Source of the DNA: Puccinia triticina
Lineage: Eukaryota; Basidiomycota; Pucciniomycetes; Pucciniales; Pucciniaceae
Direction: 5' to 3'
Assembly: GCF_026914185.1 (NCBI RefSeq)
Contig: NC_070574.1
Coordinates: 2,294,501-2,358,500 of the forward strand
Length of the DNA stretch: 64,000 bases
Both the position numbers and the translations under genes were made by a program. The notes beneath the pieces are model-generated. The model was not told where the DNA came from. It did not search any database and saw nothing but the letters and a program-made list of their open reading frames with translations. Below, in pieces: positions 20,372 through 32,070 of the stretch; the stretch's first letter is position 1, and each line of letters begins with the position of its first letter.

Positions 20372-21418
20372 AATGCTCTTATCCAACAAATTTAGCGCTA
20401 AGAAACTGTTGCCAGAGAAACTGGCTCCGGTGAAAAATAGAAAATAGTTCAAGTGTCCCTTCTGCTGACCTTATCAGGACACTCTTGTTGACTGGCCCCG
20501 CGCTCAGCCTGCTCCTCTAACTCTCCCATCATCTCTTCTTCTAACCCAGCCCCCTCCTTGTTATTTCTCTCCCTTTCTTACTCGTCTATCTGTAGCATGT
20601 GCATGTGTAGCTCTCCAGCTTTGTTTTCCTGCTTTCAGCAGCTTGGTTGCTTTTTTCTCTGTTTCTCTTTTTTTTCTTCTTCTTTTTTTTTGAGTTTGAA
20701 CACACACAACTGCCACCTTTTTCTTTGCCAGTGGGCTCTTATTTCAAATTTTTGTGTGTGCATCCACATGGTTGTGTAGATTTTTTTAGTCTTTCTGTCA
20801 TTTGTAATTGTAGGCACCAACTTTTCAAGGCTGCTAGACATAGATAAACCATTCAATACAATTGATCACTTGGATTCTGTTCTCTCATCCCTCCTCCCAC
20901 AACAAATCTCATTAACCTGCCTCTGTCTCCCTATTTCCATTGCACCCTCCTCAGAGTCACATCCATTTACTCTCACTCCTGATCTGATTCTTTTATAACA
21001 CCTTTTAAAAGGCTTTCTTTTTCTTTCTCTCCCCCTCTCTTTTTATTGCTCATTGAGTTTAGAGTTTTCCGTCACTGCATGCTTGCAAAAAAATCTACAC
21101 ATGCACTTAGTGTTCTTGACTTATTTTTTTGAAGGGGTTGGAGTTGGGGGAGTAAAAATAACTGTTTTCTTCATGGGATGGAGGGTTGGTGGTGTGAGGT
21201 CTTGGGGTTCTTCTTAGGTTTTATTTGTGTGAATCAGCTCAGATAAAGTAACTTTACTGCAATTGTGAAGGTGTCTTCATATTATATTTACATGAATCTA
21301 TGTTTTTTCAGATTTGAGGATAGCAATGATGCAAAATTTCAAGTGGGGGATGGCTGAACTGGGCTTTGGGCACAGTGGGGGTTGGGAAGAGACTGAGAGG
21401 GGTTCCTTCAACCAATTC
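20372..21418. other. Pyrimidine-rich flank up to the Helitron end
   Basis: Long C/T-rich tracts (20520-20740, 21005-21050) and no supported gene. It forms the sequence just inside the plus-strand Helitron 3' end. Confidence 0.45.
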
Positions 21419-21442
21419 CGGCGTAGCCGCCTTGGACTCTAG
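21419..21442 (+). mobile_element. Helitron 3' end, plus orientation
   Basis: CGGCGTAGCCGCC forms a slightly degenerate hairpin, followed by TTGGACT and CTAG (21439-21442) and then T. The sequence to the right is the 180-bp satellite. The 5' end was not located, so the length of the element is unknown; it would include the acyltransferase remnant if it extends past 19.7 kb. Confidence 0.55.
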
Positions 21443-22600
21443 TTTTCTCATAATGTAAGGTTCAACTTTTGTTGAATCTCAAGAGATTGATTGAGTCTGG
21501 TCAGTCTAAAACTATCCCCTAATTATTAGGCAGTGTTTTTTGTGCTTCTGCCACTATGTCTCAACCAGGTCTAAGATTTATTTCATGATATTGGTACCAT
21601 GAGGATCATCAATTTCCAAACATCAATTTGAGAAATCTTTGGTCCATGAAAATACCAAAATGTTGCAGCTACAGTCTTATAACTGTGAAATATTGCTTGC
21701 CTATTTGGTTGATTTTGTTGTGTTTCTATGACTATATCTAAAGCAGCAATGGGGATGATCTCATGATATTGGGAACATAATTAGGAGTAACTTTGAGAGA
21801 TTATTTAGGAAAGATTTTCCCCATGAAAATCTCCAAATGTAGCAGCCCCAGTTAATCAGTCTCAAACCAACGGTGGGCCAATACACTAACATTATTTGTT
21901 AGTGTAGTGTATTTTAGCCAAAACCAGCTAACAATAAAAACATTTTCTGTTATCTTGTTTTTTGTGTTGCTAACAATACAGGAACTTGCCCAGGAAATAG
22001 TGATGGATAACAGCAATAACGTTTATTGTATCCTGTTAGTAGCAATAAAAGGCCTGTTATTGTTTTTATTGCTGTTATTTCTTGTTATTGTTAGTCTGGA
22101 TACTTGTATCTCAGATAACAAATAACATGAATTTGGGAGTCAATAAAATGGCTACACTCACAGTTATTGTCCAATAACGTTAGTGTAGTGCAGTGGCCCA
22201 TTGCTGCTCAAACTATTGCCTCATTATTTGTGTTTCTGCCACTATATGATTATTTCATGATATTGGTACCAAAATGTTCATCAATCAAGAAATATGGTTT
22301 TGGTATGCCTTCCAGGGATGAAAATCCTGAAAAGGAGCTGGTGTAGTCTGATTAGTCTCAAAATGTTGCCTAATTGGGTAGCTTTTGGTGTTTCTGCCAC
22401 TGTATCTCAACTGAGGCTAACATTTGTTATATTATATTGGTAAAATTAAGATCAACAATGTTGATAGATTAATTTGGGTCAGCATTTTGCTCATGAAAAT
22501 CCCAAAATGTGGCAGCTACAGTCTGATGGGTCTCAAAATATTACCAAATTGGTTTTTATTTGTGTTTCTGCCACCATATCTCAACCAGGAGTGGTGCTTA
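21443..22600. repeat. 180-bp satellite, block 1
   Basis: Repeated segments of the form GTTTCTGCCACTATATCTCAAC, TTTCATGATATTGGTACC and CAGCTACAGTCTGATG recur about every 175-185 bp, with moderate divergence. The same satellite occupies 35040-35190 and 38453-39485. A possible MITE interrupts it at 21874-22200. Confidence 0.8.
21874..22200. mobile_element. Probable MITE within the satellite
   Basis: The ends are TGGGCCAATACACTAAC and, inverted, TTAGTGTAGTGCAGTGGCCCA. The interior is made of AATAAC/GTTATT dyads. It separates two parts of a satellite unit. The target duplication is ambiguous (CTCAAAC occurs on both sides, slightly offset). Confidence 0.55.
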
Positions 22601-23879
22601 TTTAAGGCGGCTACGCCGCTGTATATTTCAGGGAAAGTTTTCCAGCTCACCACCAGCTAGTTAATATCACCTACAATCAGATCCCCCACAAACAGCAGGA
22701 CAAAGGGTGCCAATCAAAACGTTGTAGCATGAGCCCTGGAGGCTTTTACCGGCGTCACTGACGGCGGGCGCGGAGCTGACAGAGCTGCTGTACTGCAGAT
22801 GCGGAGGCACATTGCCGACCCTCTGGCTTCTGGGCTCACCCACACCTGCATCCGCCAGCTCCTCCTCCGCTTTGCTTAGCTCAACAGCCAGGCCCAGCTC
22901 AAAATAGATACTGCTTGATTATTGATTTGTGATGCAGGGTTTTTCTAGGATCACCAACAAAATTGTTGCACTCAAACCCCCCTCGATACTGAGGAAGGTG
23001 CTCTGTAAACTGCAAAGTAGATTATTCTCATGAAAGAACTCTAGCACCCCAATATTGTGAGATTTACAATGTCATCCAAGCAAGATCAAACTGATACTCA
23101 TCTTTGTGTCCATGTATCTTGATCAAAGTAACATGATTACTCATGGTGGACATGGCGTTCTGGAGGCCCTGGCTGTACAAATTTTTATGTATCAGGTGGG
23201 GTCCTGTCTCTTTAAAATAGAAATTTCTCATTCTCCGCATCTAAATTCTGCTGTCCACTTGACCAAATCCTGAAATTCAATTCTTTTTGTCACAAAAATC
23301 ATGTGCTTCATCTCAGGACTTAAAAACTGAAAGTTTGCTTATTGATAAATGTGGAAATCTGAAGCCCGCTTGTGACTTTACGGAGTCATGTTTAAGCACC
23401 ATTGAATAGCTCCCCAGCCCTCCAAGTGCAGCTGGTGACCATGGGCATACTCCTCTGGACACCGTACACCCCCTCCTGCCAGATCTTGTGCAGACAGGCT
23501 GGTGAGCCACCGGGGCGCTATGGAGCTCCGCTTGGTGCTAGGCCGGAGGCAGCGCTGGGAGGGGAAAAAGGTGCTCTGGGAGCTGCCCTTACGAATTGTC
23601 CGGATGAGTTGTATGTATTCAAAGTAATAGCTTTGGGGAAGTGGTTTTGAGTTGTTTCTCTGGGGTTTAGATCCGCGGCGGCGGTTGGTTTTTTTTTTGT
23701 AGGATTCTTGATGGGGAATTGGACTCTTGGAAGGGGCTCTTGATGATTTGGACTCAGAAAAAGATTGATAATATTGATAACCCCTGACTTGGATCAGAAC
23801 AGGATGCTATGGCCTCCCATCCTCCAAGTTCACCCGGAAATTTGATTCCTGGAGGCCTGTGACAAGCATGTCATAATCT
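22601..23879. other. Mixed spacer with a small possible gene fragment
   Basis: 22604-22620 resembles a Helitron hairpin without its CTAG. 22740-22880 reads as one ordinary-composition frame on the plus strand (RRHIADPLASGLTHT) ending in TAG and may be a scrap of a gene. The rest shows no coding or repeat structure I can define. Confidence 0.35.
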
Positions 23880-24811
23880 CCTCACGCGCCGTGCGCGCGG
23901 ACTACACAACCAAACCAAACACAAGAGAAGAAGAGGGAAAGAGAGTAAAACAAGATAAAAAAAAAAAGTTCAGAAGAAGGAAACCAGAAATGAAACTGAA
24001 GAAGAGCTAAGAAAAGGAGAGAGAGCCAAAATCTGAGATATGAGAGGAAAGAAAATAAACAAGAGCCAGAGAAGAGAGCAGGGGGAAGAAAAGCAGAAAC
24101 AACACACAAAAAAAAAGAAATAAACCCGCAGACAACTCTGTGTTAGGACCAAGAAAGAAGAAGGAGAGAGGGGAGCTGAGAGGGCTTGAGAAGATGAATC
24201 TTGAGGGTTGGATCTTGAGGCTTGAGGATTTGGGGCTTGAGTCTTGATGCTTGCTGAGTATCTTGATGATCTTGCTGGCGGCGGTGATGCTCCTGACTAG
24301 CTGACCACAAAATGGGTCACCACAGCGCTTGGCAGGATCTAGATGGAGCTGTTAATGGAACGTAACCAGCCCATCCTGCCACCCTCTTTGATGTTCTTGT
24401 TAATCTGGGTTGATCAAAATGTGTTTTATCTTTCAAGGAGAACTGTTTTGTGTACAACTCAAATTCTTCCCAATCCTCTTGTGCCTTCCTGCATCTGTTC
24501 TTCTGTATACTTGTTTTATTTGCCCACATTCTTTGGTAGGCACTTCTATTTCTACTGGATTTGTGCCTTCTGTTTTATGTATGATGATGTTGTGAGTGAT
24601 TAGATTTTGAATGAATCCAAACTCTTGAGCATGCTCAAATTTCAAGAACTGATGGTCAGGAAGGGGCTTAGCATGATCTTCCCCAAACCAAACAGTTTCC
24701 AGATTTTTTGCAGATTGCCTTTATCTTGCAGGGTTGACCACATTGAAACCCAAGATAAACAGATTATTTGAATATTTGATCTGGGGAAAAATGAGTTTTG
24801 TCCCTTTTTTC
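23880..24811. other. Purine-rich then unique spacer
   Basis: 23890-24180 is A/G-rich on the plus strand after a GCGCGCGG tract, similar in style to 17289-17500. 24250-24811 has no supported gene. Confidence 0.4.
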
Positions 24812-24929
24812 CTTTGGCTACACCAGGAAAAATCAGTAGTCATTAGATGACAACTGACATGACGCCTGCTCCAGCTGGCTATCCAGCCTCTAGTGCAATT
24901 TTCACCAGCTGCTCCTCAGCTTTGTCCCA

Positions 24930-25345
24930 GGCACAGCTGCTGCTCAGCCTTGGCCCGGGCCCAGCTGCTGCTCAGCCTTGGCCCGGGCCCAGCTGCTGCT
25001 CAGCCTTGGCCCGGGCCCAGCTGCTGCTCAGCCTTGGCCCGGGCCCAGCTGCTGCTCAGCCTTGGCCCGGGCCCAGCTGCTGCTCAGCCTTGGCCCGGGC
25101 CCAGCTGCTGCTCAGCCTTGGCCCGGGCCCAGCTGCTGCTCAGCCTTGGCCCGGGCCCAGCTGCTGCTCAGCCTTGGCCTGGGCCCAGCTGCTGCTCAGC
25201 CTTGGCCTGGGCCCAGCTGCTGCTCAGTCTTGGCCCGGGCCCAGCTGCTGCTCAGCCTTGGCCCGGGCCCAGCTGCTGCTCAGCCTTGGCCCGGGCCCAG
25301 CTGCTGCTCAGCCTTGGCCCGGGCCCAGCTGCCCCTCAGTTTTGG
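24930..25345. repeat. 28-bp minisatellite, about 15 copies
   Basis: The unit CAGCTGCTGCTCAGCCTTGG plus CCCGGGCC repeats exactly every 28 bp (for example 24963 and 24991). Because 28 is not a multiple of three and the unit lacks stops, all three forward frames stay open, which explains the long Ala/Leu/Pro-rich frames here. A short inverted counterpart is at 27137-27215. Confidence 0.95.
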
Positions 25346-25549
25346 CACAGGACAAGCCACTGCTCAGCCTTTGCCTGAGTAAGAAAGGGCGTTGATAAAC
25401 ACACACCCGTCCCCCGGGGGCACACCCACGCCCACACCCTTTGAAAAGGGCGTGTGGGACCGCACGCCCTTTATCAAGGACGTGCACGCCCCTGTATGGG
25501 CGTGCGAGGGCGTGCACGCCCCCACATAGGCGTGCACTATGCCTGCTCG

Positions 25550-26935
25550 CCGGGAGCCCCTCGGCGGGCAGGTGCAAGTATACCTGCTCGCCGAGAGCCC
25601 CTCGGCGGGCAGGTCCAGATCCCACCTCGCCGAGAGCCTCTCAGAGAGCAGGTATACATGCACCTGCCCGCCAAGGGGCTCTCGGTGAGCAGGCTCGGCG
25701 GGTAGGTGTATGTATCCCTGCTCGCCGAGAGCCTTGCCTGCTCGCCGAGAGGGATAACTCTTGGCGAGCAGGTATACAAACACCTGCTTGCCAAGGGCCC
25801 CTCGGCGGGCAGGTGCATGTATACCTGCTCGCCGAGAGAAATCCTTGGCGAGCAGGCATACAGATCCCACCTCGCCGAGAGCCTCTCGGCGAGCAGGTAT
25901 ACATACACCTGCCCGCCGAGCTTGCTCACCGAGAGGCCCTCGGCGGGCAGGTGCATGTATACCTGCTCGCCAAGTGAAATCCTCGGCGAGCAGGCATACA
26001 GATCCCACCTCGCCGAGAGCCTCTCGGCGAGAAGGTATACATAAAACTGCCCACCGAGCCTGCTCACCGAGAGCCCCTCGGCGGGCAGGTGCATGTATAC
26101 CTGCTCGCCGAGAGAAATCCTCGGCGAGCAGGCATACAGATCCCACCTCGCCAAGAGCCTCTCGGCGAGCAGGTATACTTGCACCTGCCCGCCGAGGGGC
26201 CCTTAGCGAGCAGGCTCGGCGGGCAGGTGTTTGTATACCTGCTCGCCGAGAGTTATCCTTCTCGGCGAGCAGGCAAGGCTCTCGGCGAGCGGGGATATGT
26301 ATGCCTGCTCGCCGAGAGGTGTATGCCTGCTCGCCGACGATTTCTCTCGGCGAGCAGGTATACATGCACCTGCCCGCCAAGGGGCTCTCGGTGAGCAGGC
26401 TCAGTGGGCAGGTGTGTGTATACCTGCTCGCCGAGAGGCTCTCGGCGAGGTGGGATCTCTATGCCTGCTCGCCGAGGATTTCACTTGGCGAGCAGGTATA
26501 CATGCACCTGCCCGCCAAGGGGCTCTGGGTGAGCAGGCTCGGCGGGCAGGTGTATGTATACCTTCTCGCCGAGAGGTTCTCGGCGAGGTGGGATCTGTAT
26601 GCCTGCTCGCCGAGGATTTCTCTCGTCAAGCAGGTATACATGCACCTGCCCGCCGAGGGGCTCTCGGTGAGCAGGCTCGGCGGGCAGGTGTTTGTATACC
26701 TGCTCGCCGAGAGTCATCCTTCTCGGCGAGCAGGCAAGGCTCTCGGCGAGCAGGGATACATAAACCTACCCGCCGAGCATGCTCACCGAGAGCCCCTCGG
26801 CGAGCAGGTGCATGTATACATGCTCTCCGAGAGGTTCTTGGTGAGGTGGGATCTGTACCTGCCCGCCGAGGGGCTCTCGGCGAGCAGGTATACTTGCACC
26901 TGCCTGCCAAGGGGCTCCCGGCGAGCAGGCACGGT
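25550..26935. repeat. TGCTCGCCGAGAG palindromic array
   Basis: About 1.4 kb of alternating CCTGCTCGCCGAGAG and CTCTCGGCGAGCAGG separated by GTATACATGCACCTGCCCG-like linkers. The array is roughly symmetric about 26230, so it is open in several frames on both strands. The frames up to 450 codons long are not proteins. Confidence 0.93.
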
Positions 26936-27499
26936 GTGGCGGCGTGCACGCCCTCGCACGCCCATACAGGGGCGTGCACGCCCTTTGACTCGCACGCCCT
27001 TGAAAAAGGGTGTGCGGTCCCACGCGCGCTTTTCGAAGGGCGTGGGCGTGGGCGTGCCCCCGGGGGACGGGCGTGCGTTTATCAACGCCCGTTCTTGCTC
27101 AGGCAAAGGCTGAGCAGTGGCTTGTCCTGTGCCAAGACTGAGGGGCAGCTGGGCCTGGGCCAAGGCTAAGCAGCAGCTGGGCCAAGGCTAAGCAGGAGCT
27201 GTGCCTGGGACAAAGCTGAGGAGCAGCCTGTGAAAATTCTAGAGGCTTCAGCTGTGCCAAAATGGGCACTGAGCTGTGTGCCAGCCAGCCCTGCACTAGC
27301 AGATGGAGTAGCTTGGTAGCTGAAACCAGAGCTGTGTTATGTCAGTTGTCATCAACTGACTACTTTTTTTTCCTGGTGCTATTAGCCAAAGAAAATGATG
27401 CATTTTTCTTTGGCTAAAAGCCAAAGGACAGCGGAGCTGGCCAGGCCAGCTCCACTGGAGCTGGTGCGCTGGCTAGCGCTGGCTGGCGCTGGCTGGCGC

Positions 27500-27715
27500 T
27501 GGAACATACCAATACAATGTACATACCAATATGTATCCGCTACTTACCAACACATATCCAATACGTATCTGATACATATCTGATACGTATCCGATACATA
27601 CCAATACGTATCCAATAAGTATCCAATACATACCAATACGTATCCAATACATACCGATACGTATCCGAGACATACCGATACGTATCCGATACATACCAAT
27701 ACGTATCCAATACAG
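27500..27715. repeat. ATACGTATCC minisatellite
   Basis: Tandem degenerate copies of ATACCAATACGTATCCGAT, about 19-20 bp, each with the self-complementary core ATACGTAT. Confidence 0.9.
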
Positions 27716-27741
27716 TGTACTATACACCTTGCCAAGTTTTT

Positions 27742-27800
27742 TTAAAAAAAACTGCCCTAACCCCTAACCCCTAACAAACCCGCCCCCTAACCCCCAAATG
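27742..27800. repeat. Telomere-like CCCCTAA words
   Basis: CCCTAACCCCTAACCCCTAAC, then CCCCCTAACCCCC. The unit resembles but does not equal the fungal telomere repeat CCCTAA. It may be an interstitial remnant or the tail of the adjacent SINE-like sequence. Confidence 0.4.
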
Positions 27801-27811
27801 GGGCATGGGGG

Positions 27812-27888
27812 CAGTGGGAATTGAACCCGCAACCTTGCTGTCAGGAGGTTGCTGCAAACCACTAGGCTAACAACCATTGGATGCGCCA
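27812..27888 (-). repeat. tRNA-derived (SINE-like) sequence
   Basis: On the minus strand, box A TAGCCTAGTGG and box B GGTTCAATTCC are both good Pol III promoter matches at tRNA spacing, and CAACCT/AGGTTG can form an extended anticodon stem. The acceptor arms do not pair, so it is not a functional tRNA. A SINE head is the likeliest reading. Confidence 0.5.
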
Positions 27889-28149
27889 CCCAGGTTTTGT
27901 GGCTAGGTTTCTATGAACTCAGCTCCGCCTATGGATTTTTTATGGTAGACTTAAGCGCTCATCAGCCAAGTTGAGGGGGGTAAGATGGAGCCAGCAGGAG
28001 TGTGCAGGGATTCAACGGTTACACCTGGATTGGGTGTGGGAAGAATGGTGATGGTAGCAGTGGTAAGCGGCAAAAATCAAGGCGGTGGCGATGTGCAGTA
28101 CAGTCTTTGGCAGCAAGTGGTGGGTGGAATTGACAAGTATTTAAGGGAG

Positions 28150-28255
28150 GGATTTGAAGCCATTTTTCCCCCCAGGGGATCTGGTTTTGTCCTACCCCCT
28201 CCCTGGGAGCCTCCTAATTGCTTGGTTAGGTCCTCCCTGGACTAAAGAATGCATC
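28150..28255. repeat. Dispersed repeat shared with 48120-48225
   Basis: CCCCCCAGGGGATCTGGTTT followed by CACCCCCTCCCTGG-like sequence and a TTGGTTAGG dyad recurs at 48120-48225 with about 80-85% similarity by eye. Identity of the repeat is unknown. Confidence 0.6.
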
Positions 28256-30146
28256 CGGTTACTCGCCACAAGTACAAGTACTTGCCCAAAAATTCTCAAA
28301 TCCTGGACACCCACACCCCCACCTGCACCCGCAAGCGCAGGAGGGGGCAAGTACTGGCGGGTGTGAAAACCTTTTTGCCGCAAAAGCGGTTCACCAGAAT
28401 CTCATTGCAGGCATGTACATTGTAATCAGCATGTATTCTTCTACTTTTAATTTATCTTTGCCCTGATTTCTCCTTTGTTTTCTTGTTGTTTTTCCTTTTA
28501 TCTAGCTTCCATTTGTACAGAAGCCCCTGCTTAATCTTACCATTTCTCAAATAAAATGCCACTTTCATTCCTCTAGTGACTGACCGTGCGCTGTCAAAGA
28601 AACGTAGTCCCTGCCAAAGCTAAATGATTGCTCCACGTCAACGGTGGTTGCTGTTGAAGACGCAGGCCAATTAGTGTGAAAATTTGGTTTAGGTTATCTA
28701 GATAATAATATTGTACCTGGAAGGCTCAGCACATCCAGTGCCATCTGGAGCAGCCCTCCGTGAATATTACCGGCGCTTTGTTGTTGCTTCCACCATTTGA
28801 GGGGACTTACTGGCCTTCTTTCTTTGGTCAGAGCCAACCCTCCAGAAAGCCAAATTTGAAGAGGATTGGTGAGGCTGGTTCCCCCGCGGGCTTTGGAAGC
28901 CTTGATCAACCCCGCAAGGACACCTGTTGTGGGCTAGTTTATATCATGTTAGCTTGAACGTACAAAAAACATGGAATAACAGGAAAACATTACCTGGGAA
29001 TCTCGTCGACTGGGTGGCTGGCTTGTGGTTGGCTGAGTTTCAGGTTTGCAATAAGTTTCTCACATCTCGCAGGTGAGTCTCATTGCCTCGCTGATCCACT
29101 AGGGCTTCCATTTGGCTAGGTTAAAATACTTGTCTTTGAATGAAGGGTGAAGAACTGCAACAAGACAAAACTGTCAGTAAGGTGCTTTGGGGAAGAAATA
29201 CAAAGAATAGCTTACCCAGAGCAACTCGGTATGATGGGGAGCAGTTGGTGAGAGTGCAATACTTATTTGTTAGCTGCAGACCTGCCCGACAGGCGTTCCT
29301 TAAAGCTGGCAGGTATTTTTCTCGCTTATCAGGAATTGCAGAAGAAAAGTGACCGGTGATCTGTTTGATGAAGACCACAATTTCTGATATCCTAGCGGAA
29401 CCGCCAGTTGCTGGGTGATATTGTAGAAGGATTGGAGGACCTCCAAAAGGTCTCTGGCTAAATTGAGATTGTTCTTGTTGATGCAAGAGTCGCGGGAGGG
29501 GCCATGATGTTTATCTTTCTGCCAGTCAATACTAACAAAACATTGATGATATTAGGGAGGTGTTATTTGTACTAGAGGCTAAGGCGGCTTCGCCGCTGCA
29601 AATCTCAGGTACAATTTCCAAGGAAAGAGCAAACAATGTCAAGTTGATAGGTGGACCCTCATATCCTCTTTTGTGAATGAAAGTTCAAGTTTGTTCTCAA
29701 AAAAAGTGGCAAAGGCACATTCAAGCCAAATTGTACTAAATCCCTTGGCAGTTTGATTTTTTCCAGCAAAATTTGTAACCACCAATCTGCAAATTCACAT
29801 GCAAGAAATGGTGCATTCTCTGTGCTACAGAAACTGTAGCACATCTTTGCTCTTCTGTACTGTGTCCCAAGGTGTGACCAGACTACCATGCACTGTGCCC
29901 ACAGTCAACATGATGCAAGCCAATTTGATCTCTGTTCTGATCAACTGATTATTTGTGCATTCTATGTTCACACATGGGTACCTCAAGTGGCACATGTAAC
30001 TGAGAAGGAAAATTAGGAATTCCAATTTGCAAAAACAAAATATTGGTTTAGAAAAAAAAGTTAATTTATTATTACTGAAGGTGTTCGCTAAAAAAGGGGT
30101 TTTAATGTTGAAGAGATCCGTGTCAGTAAAACGGAGGCGGGGAGAT

Positions 30147-30760
30147 TCAAGTGAAGGGTGGGTACAATGATGAGGGTACATAGTGCATGGCGGGGTGGGT
30201 GAGGTGCTCGGCCTTTCTAAGGGAGTAGAAATAGATGCACCTGCGATTGCGGACGCCAATGCCTGTGAGTCCACACGTGTCCGCCTGGGCATAGTCGGCA
30301 GACATCAGAGAGGTGTTGGCAGTTTGGTTGGCTGACAAGGTCGTAAAGGAGAGCTTGGAGGACATGATGCTCCAATGAACATCCAAAAAACACTGCCTTC
30401 CTTGACTACCTTGGGCTTTGTCCTTGACTGTCTCAGGCTTTGTCCTTTACTGTCTTGGGCTTCGTCCTTGACTGTCTCGGGCTTCTTGTATCCGGCGCCG
30501 CGACACCCACCAACTGCTCGCCGTCCGGATAGTTCCGCGCGCAAGCTTGGGGAGAGACTGAGACGCTTCCAAGATGCGTGTGAGGCTCGCAAGGGAGATT
30601 TCAGCAAGCTTGGGGTAGCACATACTCCTTCCGCCTGTTTCAGACAGTACAGCTAGCTGTTTTTGTCGCGACTGAGGCTTGGTATTGTCTTCTGGAAGCT
30701 CTGGAAGGGAGCTGCAGTGATAGATTGAATGCGGGCAAGGAGGAAGCATACATTAGCCTT
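30147..30760 (-). other. Unidentified captured segments and a 24-bp tandem repeat
   Basis: 30147-30370 reads on the minus strand as an ordinary-composition frame (MSSKLSFTTLSANQTANTSL) without a recognised domain. 30399-30485 is a short tandem repeat of TTGACTGTCTCGGGCTTCGTCC. Both lie inside Helitron 1, downstream of the ATG3 remnant. Confidence 0.4.
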
Positions 30761-30829
30761 GCACCATTCTTCGAAGTACAAATGAAACACATCAATCCTG
30801 TTCATTCAATCTCAAATTTTCAAATAGCA

Positions 30830-32070
30830 CTATTCATCCTGTAGGATGTGCCAATTTAATGGTGGTCTTCTCGACCACCCTGCCGATCCAGCCTTTTCTT
30901 TACTGATCAAGCCACCATTACCGGCTCCACTGGAGGAGTACTTCTGTTGGGCTTCCTTGAAACTTCCCTCCATCCTCTCGATCATCTTTTTCATTACACT
31001 TGAATGTTTACATGGATGGACTGAGGCCAGATTCAGCCCATTCAGATGCGGAAAGGGCTCGATTGTCATCGTATTCTGCGCATTGCCTGACAAAATATCT
31101 ACAAACATTTGGGATGGCGTTAAGGGTCTTTTGTGTTCATTGTAGCCCATTAACCACATTCTGTGTGTTTGATAGTATCTAAATACAGATTCAGATATTG
31201 ATTTCAGTTAAAATTATGTGGCACAAAACACACCTCCTTTAATAGTGAATATGAAGGACAAGACTTACTTGTCATAAGTGATCAGACAGTCATAGTTACA
31301 AATGCTGACGAGGTTACTGGGGTTGTTTTGTCCAATTTCGGTCTGTTGGTTAGCAGCAGCTTGAGTGCTTGCTGTTGCATCATCCTCAGCCTTGACGACC
31401 CCACCAGCATCACCCAAGTCATCATCCATATCTGGGATGTCATCTAGATTGGGTACGGCTTCCTCAGCGTTATTCGACGGATCCGGATTACGGCCGGCTC
31501 CGGTATTAGCTGACAAGGAGAGCGAGTTGACGTTATGGTCTAGATTGGGGATTTCGCTGATATCATGGGCGGCAGATTGGGTCGCTTTTGATCATCTGGG
31601 CAATCCAATATTTGGGGTTGATTTTTTGATTGAGGTGGAATGGGGGCAAATGTGAGGTTAACACAGTATCAGATGGCTGTGATCACAGAAGAAGTCAAGA
31701 GCTCACGTCAAGTGGTATGTGTCACCGCCCATTCTTTATCATCTGCTCCAACTGCGCCTTCGGCAGCAAAGCTCATCATCGTCTCTGCGTCTTCATCTTT
31801 GTCGGTGTAGACCATCTGAGAAGCCCTACGCAAGCAAGCCACTTTGATTTCACAGAAGAATGATTTTCAAATGGTATAAATATTCTTTGCTCCTGAGCTG
31901 TTGTTTCAACAGTTGGAGGTTGATACATACCATTTTGAGAGATGAAGTACTGTTTATTCTTGAGCAGGAAGTCTCGTCGATTGGTTCCATCGCCTGCTTC
32001 CCAAGACCAGGTCGGAAATTTGTAGCACAAAAAATCGCCGGCTGCCGCGAACTCCTCTGAAAACATCCCG
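30830..32070 (-). pseudogene. ATG3: Autophagy E2-like enzyme ATG3, broken copy
   Basis: ATG3 conjugates ATG8 to phosphatidylethanolamine. Minus-strand pieces in order: EEFAAAGDFLCYKFPTWSW (31990-32066); ACLRRASQMVYTDKDEDAET (to about 31710); an acidic linker; NYDCLITYDK, which splices through a 90-bp intron (31179-31268, GTAAGT...TTTAG) to [14 protein letters not shown]; then [15 protein letters not shown] with the catalytic Cys in HPC. Defects: a TGA in frame at 31708-31710, a frameshift near 30885-30905, and loss of the conserved C-terminal region after the HPC segment. The N-terminal exon is not identified. It lies inside Helitron 1, which suggests capture of a host gene; the working ATG3 should be elsewhere. 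Confidence 0.88.

Larger units (their letters stand above)
24812..27391. mobile_element. Large foldback element, 2.58 kb
   Basis: The outer arms are inverted: TTTGGCTACACCAGGAAAAA on the left and its complement, ending TTAGCCAAA, near 27391. Inside these come an inverted pair of 28-bp-repeat blocks (about 15 copies left, about 2 right), an inverted pair of GGGCGTGCACGCCC-rich segments (25395-25545 and 26935-27095), and a central palindromic array. There is no transposase. The design matches the 3688-5175 element though the sequences differ. Confidence 0.8.

Noticed and set aside
20860..20885. ACTTGGAT as the 5' end of the Helitron whose 3' end is at 3377
   Set aside because: Only seven bases match the family 5' end and the following TATTAAA is absent; it would imply a 17-kb element.
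22604..22622. Helitron hairpin GGCGGCTACGCCGCTG
   Set aside because: The CTAG end and spacer are missing, so a terminus cannot be claimed.
24847..25395. Ala/Leu/Pro-rich proteins in all three forward frames
   Set aside because: A stop-free 28-bp repeat, not divisible by three, keeps every frame open; the three translations are phase shifts of one period.
25364..27113. Arg/Ala/Gly-rich open frames up to 450 codons on both strands
   Set aside because: They are translations of the palindromic TGCTCGCCGAGAG array, open symmetrically on both strands.
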